The notes under the pieces: generated by a model
What the model was told of the DNA's origin: nothing
Database searches by the model: none
Seen by the model: the letters and a program-made list of their open reading frames with translations, nothing else
Assembly (NCBI GenBank): GCA_963713545.1
Contig: CAVQME010000013.1
Coordinates: forward strand, 1 to 64,000
DNA: 64,000 nucleotides
DNA from: CAVPLM01 sp963713545
Lineage (GTDB): Bacteria; Actinomycetota; Thermoleophilia; RBG-16-64-13
Direction: 5' to 3'
Shown here: one piece after another, positions 35,111 to 44,206 of the stretch
Layout of the letters: each line of letters starts with the position of its first letter
Position numbering within the stretch: position 1 is the stretch's first letter
Program-made: the position numbers and the translations under genes

Positions 35111-36343
35111 CTACTCAGCCGGGGGCGTCTGCTCCTGGAAGGCTATCGCCTGCGCGATGATCCTGTCTGCGAACGGTGCGTCGTTGATGTGGCAGGGTAG
35201 GACCTCCACGGGCACGCCCGCAGGCATCACCTTCTGCAAGTGCTCGGCGAAGACGGGGGGCAGCGACGGATCGTGCAGGTGCCCCTGTGGGCTGTCGTGA
35301 GAGGAGAAGCCTAGCAGGGGAACGAAGAAGGCGACGGGTCCCTTCGCTTCCTTGATCAGTCCTGCCATGTGCTCCGCCAGGCGTCTGAAGTCGTCCGCGT
35401 TCGCGCGAACAGCAGTCACCGCGGCGTTGTGGATGTGATAGCGCCTACCAGGAAAGCGCCGCTCGGCGTCGGCGATCGGGCCGGCGACCAGAAAGTCGAT
35501 ATTGCCGGGCGCAAAGATGGTAGGAACACCCTTCTCCAGGGCCGCCTTGCACCTGTCGGGCCCTCCGTCGTAGAGACCTTGGGCCAGGTTGTCGCCGACC
35601 TCGATCAGCGAGAGATCCACGACGAGAGATACGTTCTGCTCCCGGACCGTCTCGTCCATGGCCACCCCACCGGTCCCCTGGGAGTGGAAGACCATCACCT
35701 CGCTGCCCCGCTGTTCGAGGGCTGCGCGCACCCTCGTGCTGCACCCGTCCGTGGTGCTGAGGGTCGACATGGCCACCACGGGCTTGCCCGACGGCGTTAC
35801 CGGCTTGTATCCATGAGCCATGCCCCCCAGGGCCAGGGCGCCGTTCTCGAAGACCCTCCGGGTGACCGTGTTGAGACCGGCCACATCGCAGATCGAGTTC
35901 AACATCAGAATGTCTTTCGTGCCGACGAACGGCTTGGTCATCCCCGAGGCCATGGTCGAGATGAGGACCTTGGGAAGGCCGAAGGGGAAGGTCCGCATGA
36001 CCGCGCCGCCGAGAGTGCTGCCGCCGGAGCCTCCCGCGGCGATGATGCCGCTCAGACCAACGCGCTCGTCCAGCTCGTGGGCGAGGGCGATGGACCCTTC
36101 GATCATCAGCGCCATGCACTTCCCCTCGTGGTTCAAGGCGCGGATCTCGGGCATGGTCGTGCCCACGGCCGCCGCGATCTGGTCGGGAGTGATGTGTGCG
36201 CCGCCGTCCACCGTACCGCGGATGCTCGCGTCAAGGAGATACACCTCAAGTCCGTTCTCTTCCAGGCGTTCCCTGATGAAACGGTTCTCGACTTCTTTCG
36301 AATCCAGCGTAGCGACCAGCAAGACCTTCGGCTTCTCGTCCAT
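35111..36343 (-). CDS. UPF0261 / Tm-1-like ATP-binding domain protein (1)
   Basis: 410 aa, ATG at 36343 with GGGGGA close upstream. N-terminal domain with KPKVLLVATLDSKEVENRFI and LDASIRGT; a glycine-rich segment GIIAAGGSGGSTLGGAVMRTFPFGLPKVLISTMASG (about 100-140) that matches the nucleotide-binding fold of the Tm-1 family; C-terminal GSEVMVFHSQGTGGVAMDE and PGNIDFLVAGPI. Tomato Tm-1 homologues bind ATP; bacterial UPF0261 functions are unknown. Last gene of a four-gene minus-strand operon that also contains its paralogue at 39678-40934. The biotin carboxylase gene ends 25 bp away. Confidence 0.85.
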   Translation of the reverse strand: MDEKPKVLLVATLDSKEVENRFIRERLEENGLEVYLLDASIRGTVDGGAHITPDQIAAAVGTTMPEIRALNHEGKCMALMIEGSIALAHELDERVGLSGIIAAGGSGGSTLGGAVMRTFPFGLPKVLISTMASGMTKPFVGTKDILMLNSICDVAGLNTVTRRVFENGALALGGMAHGYKPVTPSGKPVVAMSTLSTTDGCSTRVRAALEQRGSEVMVFHSQGTGGVAMDETVREQNVSLVVDLSLIEVGDNLAQGLYDGGPDRCKAALEKGVPTIFAPGNIDFLVAGPIADAERRFPGRRYHIHNAAVTAVRANADDFRRLAEHMAGLIKEAKGPVAFFVPLLGFSSHDSPQGHLHDPSLPPVFAEHLQKVMPAGVPVEVLPCHINDAPFADRIIAQAIAFQEQTPPAE

Positions 36344-36368
36344 GTGTCCCCCAATACCTGTCGTGCTA

Positions 36369-37841
36369 TCAGACGTGCTCGTGGGCCCCGACCATCGCTG
36401 CCACTGCCGCTATGGCAGCGATCCTCCTCCTGTCATCCGAGAGATGTGCGAGCCTTTCTCCAAGGAGTTGCTCCTGCTCGACGATCCTCTTCATGTCATC
36501 GATCAGGCCGACCTCGCGCTCTATGAAGTGGGTCCCCAGTTCCCCAAGCACGAAGCGCTCATTCGCCATGACCGCTTGGTGGAACGGGATGTTGGTCTTG
36601 ACGCCTATGATGCCGTACTCGTATAGGGCGCGCCGCATCCGGCCGATCGCCTCTTCCCGGTCGCGGCCCCACACGATGAGCTTTGCGATCAGGGGGTCGT
36701 AGAAAGCCGGTATGGTGTACGAGCTGTAGACTCCGCTATCTACCCTGACCCCGGCACCCCCGGGCGGGTGGTAGCCCCTGATCTTACCGGGCGTCGGGGC
36801 GAAGCCGTGCAAAGGATCTTCAGCGTTGATACGGCACTCGATGGCGCTGCCGCTCATGCGGACGTCCTCTTGCCTGAGCTGGAGTGGAAGACCCGACGCG
36901 ATGCGGATCTGCTCCTTCACGATGTCGACCCCGGTCACCATCTCGGTCACCGGGTGCTCCACCTGCACGCGGGCATTCACTTCGAGGAAGTAGAACTTGC
37001 CCTCCTGCCAGAGGAACTCGACCGTGCCTGCTCCTTCGTATCCCACGCAGCGGGCAGCGTTGACGGCCACCTCACCCATCGCATCCCGGAGTTCGGCATC
37101 CAAGGCCGTGGAGGGTGATTCCTCGATGAGCTTCTGATGTCTCCGCTGGATGGAGCATTCGCGCTCGCCCAGGTGGACGACGTTGCCATGCGAGTCGGCC
37201 AGGATCTGGAACTCGATGTGGCGGGGGTCGGGTAGGTACTTCTCGATGTAGACCTCACCGATGCCGAAGTTGGCGGAGGCGATGGCCTGAGTGGATTCGA
37301 GCGCCTTGGGCAGTTCCTCTTCGCTCGCCACTATGGTCATGCCGATCCCTCCGCCACCACCTGATGGCTTGATGATCACGGGGTAGCCGATCTCGCCGGC
37401 GATGGCCATCGCGTCTTCGGGCTCCATGATGCACTCGGTGGTCCCCGGCACTACTGGTACTCCCGCCTTCACCATCTCCCGGCGCGCGGCAGCCTTGTCT
37501 CCCATCAGTTCGAGGACCCTGGCGGACGGTCCTATGAACTTGATGCCTTCCCGCTCACAGGCGGCGGCAAAGCCGGGATTCTCGGCCAAGAAACCGTAGC
37601 CGGGATGGACGGCGTCGGCGCCGCTTTGCCGGACGGCGGCCAGGATCTTCTCGATGTCGAGGTAGCTCTGAGAAGCGGGCGCCGGGCCGATGAGCAAAGC
37701 CTCGTCGGCGTATTTGGCGAAGAGCGCCTCCCTGTCGGCATCCGAATAGACCGCCACTGAAGCTACGCCCATCTCGCGGCACGCCCGCATCACGCGGACG
37801 GCGATCTCTCCGCGATTGGCGACGAGGACCTTCTCGATCAC
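36369..37841 (-). CDS. biotin carboxylase subunit (AccC/PycA type)
   Basis: 490 aa; GTG at 37841, one base after the stop of the upstream gene. Biotin-carboxylase N-domain (KVLVANRGEIAVRVMRACREM), ATP-grasp with IKPSGGGGGIGM, HLGERECSIQRRHQKLIEESP and FYFLEVNARVQVEHPVTEMVTG (catalytic and metal residues present), and the C-terminal RINAEDP region. About 40 extra residues at the end (RLAHLSDDRRRIAAIAAVAAMVG) may be a contact helix to the partner. Carboxylates biotin with ATP and bicarbonate. Its partner is the biotinylated transferase encoded directly upstream. Confidence 0.93.
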   Translation of the reverse strand: MIEKVLVANRGEIAVRVMRACREMGVASVAVYSDADREALFAKYADEALLIGPAPASQSYLDIEKILAAVRQSGADAVHPGYGFLAENPGFAAACEREGIKFIGPSARVLELMGDKAAARREMVKAGVPVVPGTTECIMEPEDAMAIAGEIGYPVIIKPSGGGGGIGMTIVASEEELPKALESTQAIASANFGIGEVYIEKYLPDPRHIEFQILADSHGNVVHLGERECSIQRRHQKLIEESPSTALDAELRDAMGEVAVNAARCVGYEGAGTVEFLWQEGKFYFLEVNARVQVEHPVTEMVTGVDIVKEQIRIASGLPLQLRQEDVRMSGSAIECRINAEDPLHGFAPTPGKIRGYHPPGGAGVRVDSGVYSSYTIPAFYDPLIAKLIVWGRDREEAIGRMRRALYEYGIIGVKTNIPFHQAVMANERFVLGELGTHFIEREVGLIDDMKRIVEQEQLLGERLAHLSDDRRRIAAIAAVAAMVGAHEHV

Positions 37842-37842
37842 G

Positions 37843-39678
37843 TTACGTCACCACCATGAGGATATCCTCGGGGTCGACCATCTGGCCCTCTTGAGCGTGG
37901 ATCTCTCTCACCACCCCCGGCCTGGGCGACACGATCGATCGCCTCATCTTCATGGTCTCGATCATGGCGACCTCGTCGCCCTCCCTGACGGAATCCCCTA
38001 CCTTCACCGGCACGGCCAGTATCAGTCCCGGCGCACCGCAAACGATGGCGCCTTCGGGGAGCTCCCGCCGCTCCGGTCGCGCGTCCCGCGCCTGCCCTTC
38101 CTCAGACGCGGCCGTGGCGAGAGCTTCGGTTCCGTTTCCCAGAGGAGAGATCCTAACGGTGAAGACCTCCCCGTCCACATCCACGCTGAACTCCCGCGGA
38201 AAGCCGGCAAGAGCCGGCGAGCCGCCGGCCTGGGCCGCGGCCCCTTGGGTCTCGCCGCGCGCCGCGGCCGCCGACCCGGAGTCGGTCGCCACGTCGGCCG
38301 CCGGCGCCTCGGCTTTCGCCGCCGGCGCGGCGGCCTCCTTCCCGTCTGCACCCCGCTTCACCGGTCTCCCCGGGATCAAGATCTTTAGAAGGAGTTCGTC
38401 GTCGGAAAGGTCGGGCCCGATCTCCCGGCGCAGCTCGTCAACGGACTTGAGGAACCCTTCGGGCCGCCACTCGAGCAACTCTCGGGTCCGCGGCAGGCTC
38501 ATGACTCGGTCCATGACTGCCGAGTCCACCGGCACGGCCGGCTTGCCGTAGTACTCCAGGACGTACTTGATGGACTCGTCCGTCACTGTCTGGTAGCGCT
38601 CTCCCGAGACCACGTTCTCGAAGGCCTGGGCGCCGACGATCTGGGAGTAGGGGGTAGCCATCACCGGATAGCCGTAGTCCTTACGCACCCGGATCACTTC
38701 CTCCAGGATCTCGCCAAGCCGCTGCTCCATCCTTATTTCCCGAAGCTGGCGCGTGAGGTTGGTCATCATGCCGCCCGGCACTTGGTGCTCCAGGTAGTAC
38801 ACGTCGTACTCCATCGGCCGGCCAAGCGGGAGCCCTTCCTTCTCGGCGATCTGCCGGTAGTGAGCGGAGACGGCGGCCAGCGCTTCCTCGTCCAGGTCGC
38901 ACTGGTAGTTCAGCCGGCGTAGGTTCTTGAGGACGGTCTCCGTCGCCGGCAGAGAGGTGCCGTTGGCGAGCGGCGCCACGGCGGTGTGCAGCGTTCGCAC
39001 GCCCGCTTGCACGGCGGCCAGATAGCAGAGCGGAGCCAGGCCTGAACTGCAGTGGCAGTGGAACTCGAGGGGTATGCCCTCGCAGTGCTGCTCGACGAGC
39101 GAGACCAGCTCCCCGGTCTCGTCCGGCGTGATGATCCCCGACTCGTCCGAGATCATGATGCGGTCGATGCAGTCTTTTGCCGCGGCGATGAGCCGCGTCT
39201 TCTCGATCCAGTGGTTGCTGGTGTGGACAGGGCTCGAGGTGTACATCAACGAGGTCACCACCTCCGCCCCTTCCGCCTTGGCCACCTCGGCGTAGTAGCG
39301 GAACCTCTCCATGTTCTCCTGGTAATCGCAGATCCAGAAGCTGCGGACGCCATTGGCGACCGAACGTTTGATCCAGAGGGAGATGATGTCACGGGGCGTG
39401 CTGAGGTCGAAGGAGGAGAGACTGGCCGTCTGATAGGAGCCACGCAGCCAGGTGTTCGGCATCAGGCCGGAGACCAGTCTGATCCTCTCCCAGGGATCCT
39501 CGTCGAGGGTACGCACCTGCACGGTGAACGCCTGTGAGCCCACGGTGGCCACGGCCAGATAGCCCACCTTGTCCATCATCTCCGCGATGGGGACGATGTG
39601 CTCGGTCCTCATCGTGTTGCCCCAGAGGCTCTGCTGAGCGTCCCGGATGGACTGGTCGACGAAATGCACCTTGTCCAC
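37843..39678 (-). CDS. biotinylated carboxyltransferase-like protein (PycB/OadA-like) lacking the KDMAG lysine
   Basis: 611 aa, GTG at 39678 overlapping the upstream TAG by one base. Residues 1-300 are a DRE-TIM barrel like oxaloacetate decarboxylase alpha and pyruvate carboxylase B (SIRDAQQSLWGNTMRTEH; metal-binding HxH in EFHCHCSSGLAP). Then a PYC_OADA helical domain (GYPVMATPYSQIVGAQA), an Ala/Pro linker (about 465-510), and a biotinyl domain at the C-terminus with the biotin site ETMKM about 32 residues from the end. Unusual: the motif that normally reads IKDMAG, whose lysine is carbamylated and binds the metal, reads ISDESG here. The acceptor substrate is therefore probably not simple pyruvate chemistry. 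Confidence 0.88.
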   Translation of the reverse strand: MDKVHFVDQSIRDAQQSLWGNTMRTEHIVPIAEMMDKVGYLAVATVGSQAFTVQVRTLDEDPWERIRLVSGLMPNTWLRGSYQTASLSSFDLSTPRDIISLWIKRSVANGVRSFWICDYQENMERFRYYAEVAKAEGAEVVTSLMYTSSPVHTSNHWIEKTRLIAAAKDCIDRIMISDESGIITPDETGELVSLVEQHCEGIPLEFHCHCSSGLAPLCYLAAVQAGVRTLHTAVAPLANGTSLPATETVLKNLRRLNYQCDLDEEALAAVSAHYRQIAEKEGLPLGRPMEYDVYYLEHQVPGGMMTNLTRQLREIRMEQRLGEILEEVIRVRKDYGYPVMATPYSQIVGAQAFENVVSGERYQTVTDESIKYVLEYYGKPAVPVDSAVMDRVMSLPRTRELLEWRPEGFLKSVDELRREIGPDLSDDELLLKILIPGRPVKRGADGKEAAAPAAKAEAPAADVATDSGSAAAARGETQGAAAQAGGSPALAGFPREFSVDVDGEVFTVRISPLGNGTEALATAASEEGQARDARPERRELPEGAIVCGAPGLILAVPVKVGDSVREGDEVAMIETMKMRRSIVSPRPGVVREIHAQEGQMVDPEDILMVVT

Positions 39679-40934
39679 TAGGCTTCAGCCTCCCTGAACG
39701 CACTTGACAACGCATCGGCGACCGCTTTTGCGAATGTGGGGCTGTTGATGTCGGTATCCACCTCGATCAACTCGATCTCCGGATCGAGATGCGCCTTCAT
39801 CGTGCGAGAGAAGGCATGGTCGGAGACAGGGTCGTGAAGCGGGCCGCCTTCCACGCTCAGTGACGAGAAGCCCCTTAGGGGGACGACGGCCTTGACCCTC
39901 GCTTTGTGCTCGTATCGATTCAGTCGCACAGCAGCGGCCGCGGCGATCTGCTCCATCTCCTCGGCGCTGGTCCTCGCTTGGACTCGCGGAGGCTGCAGGT
40001 ACAGCTTTCTCTCGGCCAGTCGTCTCGATGTCCACAGAGAGTCGTTTCTGTCTCTTCTCTCGATCGGACCGCAACTGATCATGTCGAACCCGCCGGGACA
40101 GAAGATGTAGGGGATCGGCAAAGTCGCCGCCACGTCCAGACGGTCCGGACCCGCGTCCCTGTTGCCGCCCAGGAGGTTTTCGCTGAAAGCCCCGGGTACA
40201 AGGTCGACCAACGCTGCGAAGATGCCCTGGGGGGCGAGATCCAGGGCGGCTATGTCGCCTACCCCCATCGCGTGGATCGAGACGATCTCGTAATCTCCTC
40301 CCAGGATCTCCCGTATATGGTACGCACCCTTGTCGCAATAGCCGAACTCCGTCACCGCGACGGACGGCTTGTCCCCTTCCAGCGAGGCCGGACCCCCCTC
40401 CACCATCCCGGAAATGGCATCGGCTCCGTGTAGGGCAAGGGTGCGAACCAAGGGGTTCATGCCCACCGTGTCTACCACGGTGTGCATCAGGGTTATGTTA
40501 CTGCGTGCGAAGAAGTCCCCGAACTTGGCCGCATGGACCGGCTGGCCCGTGGCGCCCGATATGAGGAGCTTGGGGACTCCGAACGGCAGTTCCTTCATGG
40601 CCGGCAGCGATATGAGCGCACCGGTCATCCCCGCGATGGCGATCATTCCTTGGAGGTCACCGCGCACGCAGAGGTCGCTTGTTTTCGCTCTCAGTCCTTC
40701 GGCCATGACCGAGGTGGGAGTATCCCCTCGGCCGACCGCAAGCCCTGCTCTCGCTTCGGCCAACTCGGCTAGTTCCCGGCAGCTCACGTCGGCCTCAAGG
40801 GTCGGGACTATGGCTCCGGTCCCGACGCTGATATCTATCAAGCAGGTGTCGTGGCCCCTTTGCCGGATCCGGTCTCGGATGATCCTAAGCGCCTCTTCCC
40901 TCTCATCGAGCATTCCGACTATCGCGATGGCCAT
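39678..40934 (-). CDS. UPF0261 / Tm-1-like ATP-binding domain protein (2)
   Basis: 418 aa; ATG at 40934 with AAGGAG about 11 nt upstream; first gene of the carboxylase operon. Segments as in its paralogue: IVGMLDEREEALRIIRDRIRQRGHDTCLIDISVGT, MIAIAGMTGALISLPAMKELPFGVPKLLISGATGQP, TEFGYCDKGAYHIREIL, and FCPGGFDMISCGPIERRD. The glycine-rich loop is altered compared with the other paralogue (GMTGAL in place of GGSGGST), so the two may have different nucleotide or ligand roles, or form a heteromer. Confidence 0.85.
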   Translation of the reverse strand: MAIAIVGMLDEREEALRIIRDRIRQRGHDTCLIDISVGTGAIVPTLEADVSCRELAELAEARAGLAVGRGDTPTSVMAEGLRAKTSDLCVRGDLQGMIAIAGMTGALISLPAMKELPFGVPKLLISGATGQPVHAAKFGDFFARSNITLMHTVVDTVGMNPLVRTLALHGADAISGMVEGGPASLEGDKPSVAVTEFGYCDKGAYHIREILGGDYEIVSIHAMGVGDIAALDLAPQGIFAALVDLVPGAFSENLLGGNRDAGPDRLDVAATLPIPYIFCPGGFDMISCGPIERRDRNDSLWTSRRLAERKLYLQPPRVQARTSAEEMEQIAAAAAVRLNRYEHKARVKAVVPLRGFSSLSVEGGPLHDPVSDHAFSRTMKAHLDPEIELIEVDTDINSPTFAKAVADALSSAFREAEA

Positions 40935-41279
40935 ACTATCGTCGCTCCTTGCTCTGCTTCTGACTTGGTCCGGCCGCTGCTTCCTGCTCGAGGGTGACCG
41001 TCTTGACGAAGGCCGTCAGCAACATAGTAACAAGGCATGGGACGCGCAGGTATCTTGGGCGGGGGATGCGCTGATGACCGACGTTGCCCGGGGCGCACTC
41101 AGGCCTGATAGCACGGTGGGACCGGCAACCAACGGCTTTGTCAGGGCTTTCGGGTCCCCGACATAAAGACGTCCCCCCTCTCGCCGGCGAGCCGGCGAGA
41201 GGGGGGACAAGCTGGGAGCAAGCCTACAGGAACGTGAGCGGAACGGCCGCTCCACCCCGAACCATATATGCGGTGCCTA
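40935..41279. other. intergenic region between binding-protein gene and carboxylase operon
   Basis: About 345 bp with a strong hairpin (41171-41208) close to the binding-protein stop. The remainder must hold the promoter of the carboxylase operon; no clear hexamers seen. Confidence 0.4.
41165..41208 (-). terminator. strong stem-loop terminator
   Basis: An 18-bp perfect stem (left arm 41171-41188, right arm 41191-41208) with a 2-base centre, GC-rich, followed on the minus strand by TTTATGT. It follows the binding-protein gene by about 70 bp. Confidence 0.75.
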
Positions 41280-42773
41280 CTATTTCCACTCTATGACGAA
41301 TGGCTGCTTCAGATCGGCGTCGGTCACTCCCGGCGCGTCGACCGCAGCCACCATCGGGCCCTCGACCTCCCATTTCTCGCCCTTCTGCAGCTGACCGAGC
41401 GAGATCGGCTGCTTCCAGATACCAGGCGTGATGTGCAGAGCGGCCGGATCGACAGGCGCCGTCATATCCATCGGGCCCGTGATCAGCTCGAGCTTTGTGG
41501 TCTTGATGGCCTCGACGATGCTCTCTTTGCTGTCCAGATCCTTGGTTCTCTTAAGCACGTCTACAGTCCAGCCGTTGCGCATGTACCCGGTGATGAACTG
41601 GTCCCACGGCTGCTCGAAGTCTTTCTCGTACCGGTCGGCCACCTCGGCGTTGGTCATGCCGCTGATGTTGTCGCTATACGGCCACGACTTGTGCCAGGTG
41701 AAGATCTGGATGATGCCGAAGGCGGCGTCGCCCATGGCCAACTGATCCGAGTAGGCCCCCAGTCCGATCATCTCGTTGCAGGCTTTCGGGTTGTAGCCCT
41801 GCTGCGCGCACTGCGTCCAGAAGTTGGGGAAGTCCTTGCCCGGGTTGGAGCCGATGTTGAGCTCGCAGCCCGCTTTCTTGTACTCGTTGATCATGGAGGT
41901 GAAGTCCTCGGTCCCCAGGTTGAAGTAGCCGGGATTCACCACCGTGTACCCGGCCGCCTTGAGGGTGTCCTCAAAGCCGATGCCCGGAGTCTGCCACGCC
42001 TGAGTGTCGAGGGTGTTGCCGAGGAACAGTCCCGCTACCTTGTTGGTGGGGATCTTGTCAAGGACTTTCACTAGAGCGCTGGTGCCCTGCTCTACGCCGA
42101 AGAGGCTGCCGAAGACCCACTTGTCCGGGCAATCCGCCGGGTTCTTTAGATCCGGATACCGGCCGAAGACGATCGCCCCCCACGGGCAGTTGCTGCACAG
42201 GATGGGAGTCCCATTGGTCTCGGCCTGGACGGCAGCCGGGACCGCCGTTGTGGGACTACCACCCACACTGAGGATGTCGACCTTGTCGTTCAAGATCAGG
42301 TCGGAGGTCACCTGGGAGGCCCGGCTGTCGTCGGACTGCGTGTCTCTGAGCAGCCAGCTCACCTTGTGGAGTTTGCCGTCCCCGAGCACCATCTCGTCGC
42401 CGACGAATTCCTTGACCAGGTCGATGCCCCACTTGTCGGCGATGGCGAAGATGGCGATAGGGCCGGTGAGGGGCGAGACCACTCCCACCTTGATCTCGCG
42501 GCCGGCCTCGGGGCCGGCGGTAGTGGTGGTTGTTTCCGGCGCGGCCGTCGTGGTGGTCTCTGGAGCTGCCGTGGTGGTTGTTTCCGGTGCGGCCGTCGTG
42601 GTGGTCTCTTCTTCGCCGCAGGCGGCCAGCAAGCCTCCCATGCCTGCGCCGACGCCGACAGCCGCTCCGGCGACTCCGGCGATCTTCAGGAACTCGCGAC
42701 GGCTGACGGATTTCCCTTTGAGAAGGCTCCCCGGGCTTTCACTTGCGCTTGGTTCTTGCCTGTCGTCTGTCAA
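41280..42773 (-). CDS. ABC-type substrate-binding lipoprotein, Tat-exported (second orphan)
   Basis: 497 aa. TTG start at 42773, supported by GGGGGAG 7 nt upstream. Tat motif SRREFLK near residue 24, hydrophobic core, lipobox LLAAC, then EEE and a Thr/Ala/Pro-rich linker in which the AAPETTTT unit repeats three times. The mature part is Peripla_BP_6 type (KVGVVSPLTGPIAIF, SQVTSDLILNDKVDIL). Paralogous to 255-1691. No permease next to it; the closest complete transporter is the liv operon at 49-54 kb. The closeness of the carboxylase operon (same strand, downstream) hints that it brings in that pathway's substrate. Confidence 0.88.
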   Translation of the reverse strand: MTDDRQEPSASESPGSLLKGKSVSRREFLKIAGVAGAAVGVGAGMGGLLAACGEEETTTTAAPETTTTAAPETTTTAAPETTTTTAGPEAGREIKVGVVSPLTGPIAIFAIADKWGIDLVKEFVGDEMVLGDGKLHKVSWLLRDTQSDDSRASQVTSDLILNDKVDILSVGGSPTTAVPAAVQAETNGTPILCSNCPWGAIVFGRYPDLKNPADCPDKWVFGSLFGVEQGTSALVKVLDKIPTNKVAGLFLGNTLDTQAWQTPGIGFEDTLKAAGYTVVNPGYFNLGTEDFTSMINEYKKAGCELNIGSNPGKDFPNFWTQCAQQGYNPKACNEMIGLGAYSDQLAMGDAAFGIIQIFTWHKSWPYSDNISGMTNAEVADRYEKDFEQPWDQFITGYMRNGWTVDVLKRTKDLDSKESIVEAIKTTKLELITGPMDMTAPVDPAALHITPGIWKQPISLGQLQKGEKWEVEGPMVAAVDAPGVTDADLKQPFVIEWK

Positions 42774-42998
42774 CTCAGTTCTCCCCCTGTCTCGCGTGCA
42801 CCGTTACCCCGTCGAGCGTCATGTTCGTTTGCGAGCCTCCATCTCGCGCAACTAAGAAAGTTCATGTCGACGGTCTGTATAACCTACGATTAGCATGACT
42901 CCCCGGCCCCTGTCAATGCCACTCGCCCCCGCCGGCGCTCTTCTGCTCGCAGTTGTCTGTCGGCGTACCGGGGCCTGTCGACATGTGCGGCACTGCGC

Positions 42999-43922
42999 CT
43001 ACGCCTTGGCCAACGGGGGGAGACCCAGCTTGGATCGCAGCCAGCGACCCATCTCGCCGATGGCTTCGTTCACCTCGGGCACCCGGCCGGCGAGGAAGAT
43101 GAACGAATGCTGCATCTCCGGGACGGCGATCAGGCTCACATCGACACCGGCGGCTTCCGCCCGCTTGGCGAACTCTATGGCATCGCCGGCCAGTACCTCA
43201 TCTCCGCCGTAGTAGATCTTCATGGGGGGAAGGCCGCGCAGATCGGCGTAGAGCAGGTTGACCCGCGGGTCGTTTGGAGCCACACCCGTGCCACCGAGCC
43301 ACGCGTCTCGCATTCGGACCAGTTGCTCCTTGGACACCATGACGTCGGTACCGGCCTTGGTCTCCATGGTCTCGCACGTCATCTCCATGTCATACCAGGG
43401 TGAGACCGCGAGTATCGCGGCGGGCATCGGAGCGCTCTGGTCGCGCAGCCCCATCACCAGCCCTGTGCAAAGATTCCCCCCGATCGAATGACCGATGCTG
43501 GCGATGTTCTCAGGGCGGATCCCCTGGCCGAGCAGCCAGTGATAGGCAGTCGCTACATCCTCGACCTGAGCCGGATACGGGTCTTCCGGTGAGCGCCGGA
43601 AGTGCACCACGAGGGCGCGGACCCCCGCCGCTTTTGCGATGTGTCCGACGAGCTTGCGGTCGGAGTACATCGAATGAACGAGCGTACCGCCAGAGTGGCA
43701 GTCTAGTAAGACCCGGTCCGCGTTGCAGCCCTCGGGAATGCACCACATTGCCGGCACCCCGTCGGCATCCACTTCCGCGTAGGAGACTCCCTCAGGCTCA
43801 CTGGCTCCCAAATGCAGGGTCTCAAAAATAGCTCGAATCACCCGTATGTCGGTCTGCTGCGCCTCGAGTTCGCCGACCGACCGATACAGATCAAGCCACT
43901 TCTTCGCTTCCTCGCTGGCCAT
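42999..43922 (-). CDS. alpha/beta hydrolase (HSL/esterase type)
   Basis: 307 aa. ATG at 43922, GGAGAGGAG upstream; the longer open frame to 44009 lacks this. Oxyanion-hole motif DCHSGGTLVHS, nucleophile elbow GHSIGGN (about residue 150), Asp and His regions in YYGGDEVLAGDA and PEMQHSF. Order and length fit the hormone-sensitive-lipase/acetyl-hydrolase group, though HGGG reads HSGG and GDSAGG reads GHSIGG. Probably hydrolyses a small carboxylic ester. Confidence 0.85.
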   Translation of the reverse strand: MASEEAKKWLDLYRSVGELEAQQTDIRVIRAIFETLHLGASEPEGVSYAEVDADGVPAMWCIPEGCNADRVLLDCHSGGTLVHSMYSDRKLVGHIAKAAGVRALVVHFRRSPEDPYPAQVEDVATAYHWLLGQGIRPENIASIGHSIGGNLCTGLVMGLRDQSAPMPAAILAVSPWYDMEMTCETMETKAGTDVMVSKEQLVRMRDAWLGGTGVAPNDPRVNLLYADLRGLPPMKIYYGGDEVLAGDAIEFAKRAEAAGVDVSLIAVPEMQHSFIFLAGRVPEVNEAIGEMGRWLRSKLGLPPLAKA

Positions 43923-44206
43923 AGCCAACTCCTCTCCTTCAGCTGAATCGGCAGGAGCCCTTAGAAGACCGAGTGGTGTGCACTCAAATTCCAGGACAAC
44001 GTACCACAAGGTCGGCCAGGGCCGTTGCGCGGCCTTCGGTCCTATGGACTATCGGACTATCGGAGAATGGAATCAGGTCTGTCTGGACGATAGAATGGCT
44101 CTCGTCGTGAGATGTCCGTGGGCCGTTCCCGGTGGCGCGGGCCACGTCGCTTCCGGGCGCCAGAAGATACCGCATGAACATACCGCCTATTTCCGGGGAG
44201 GATAGG

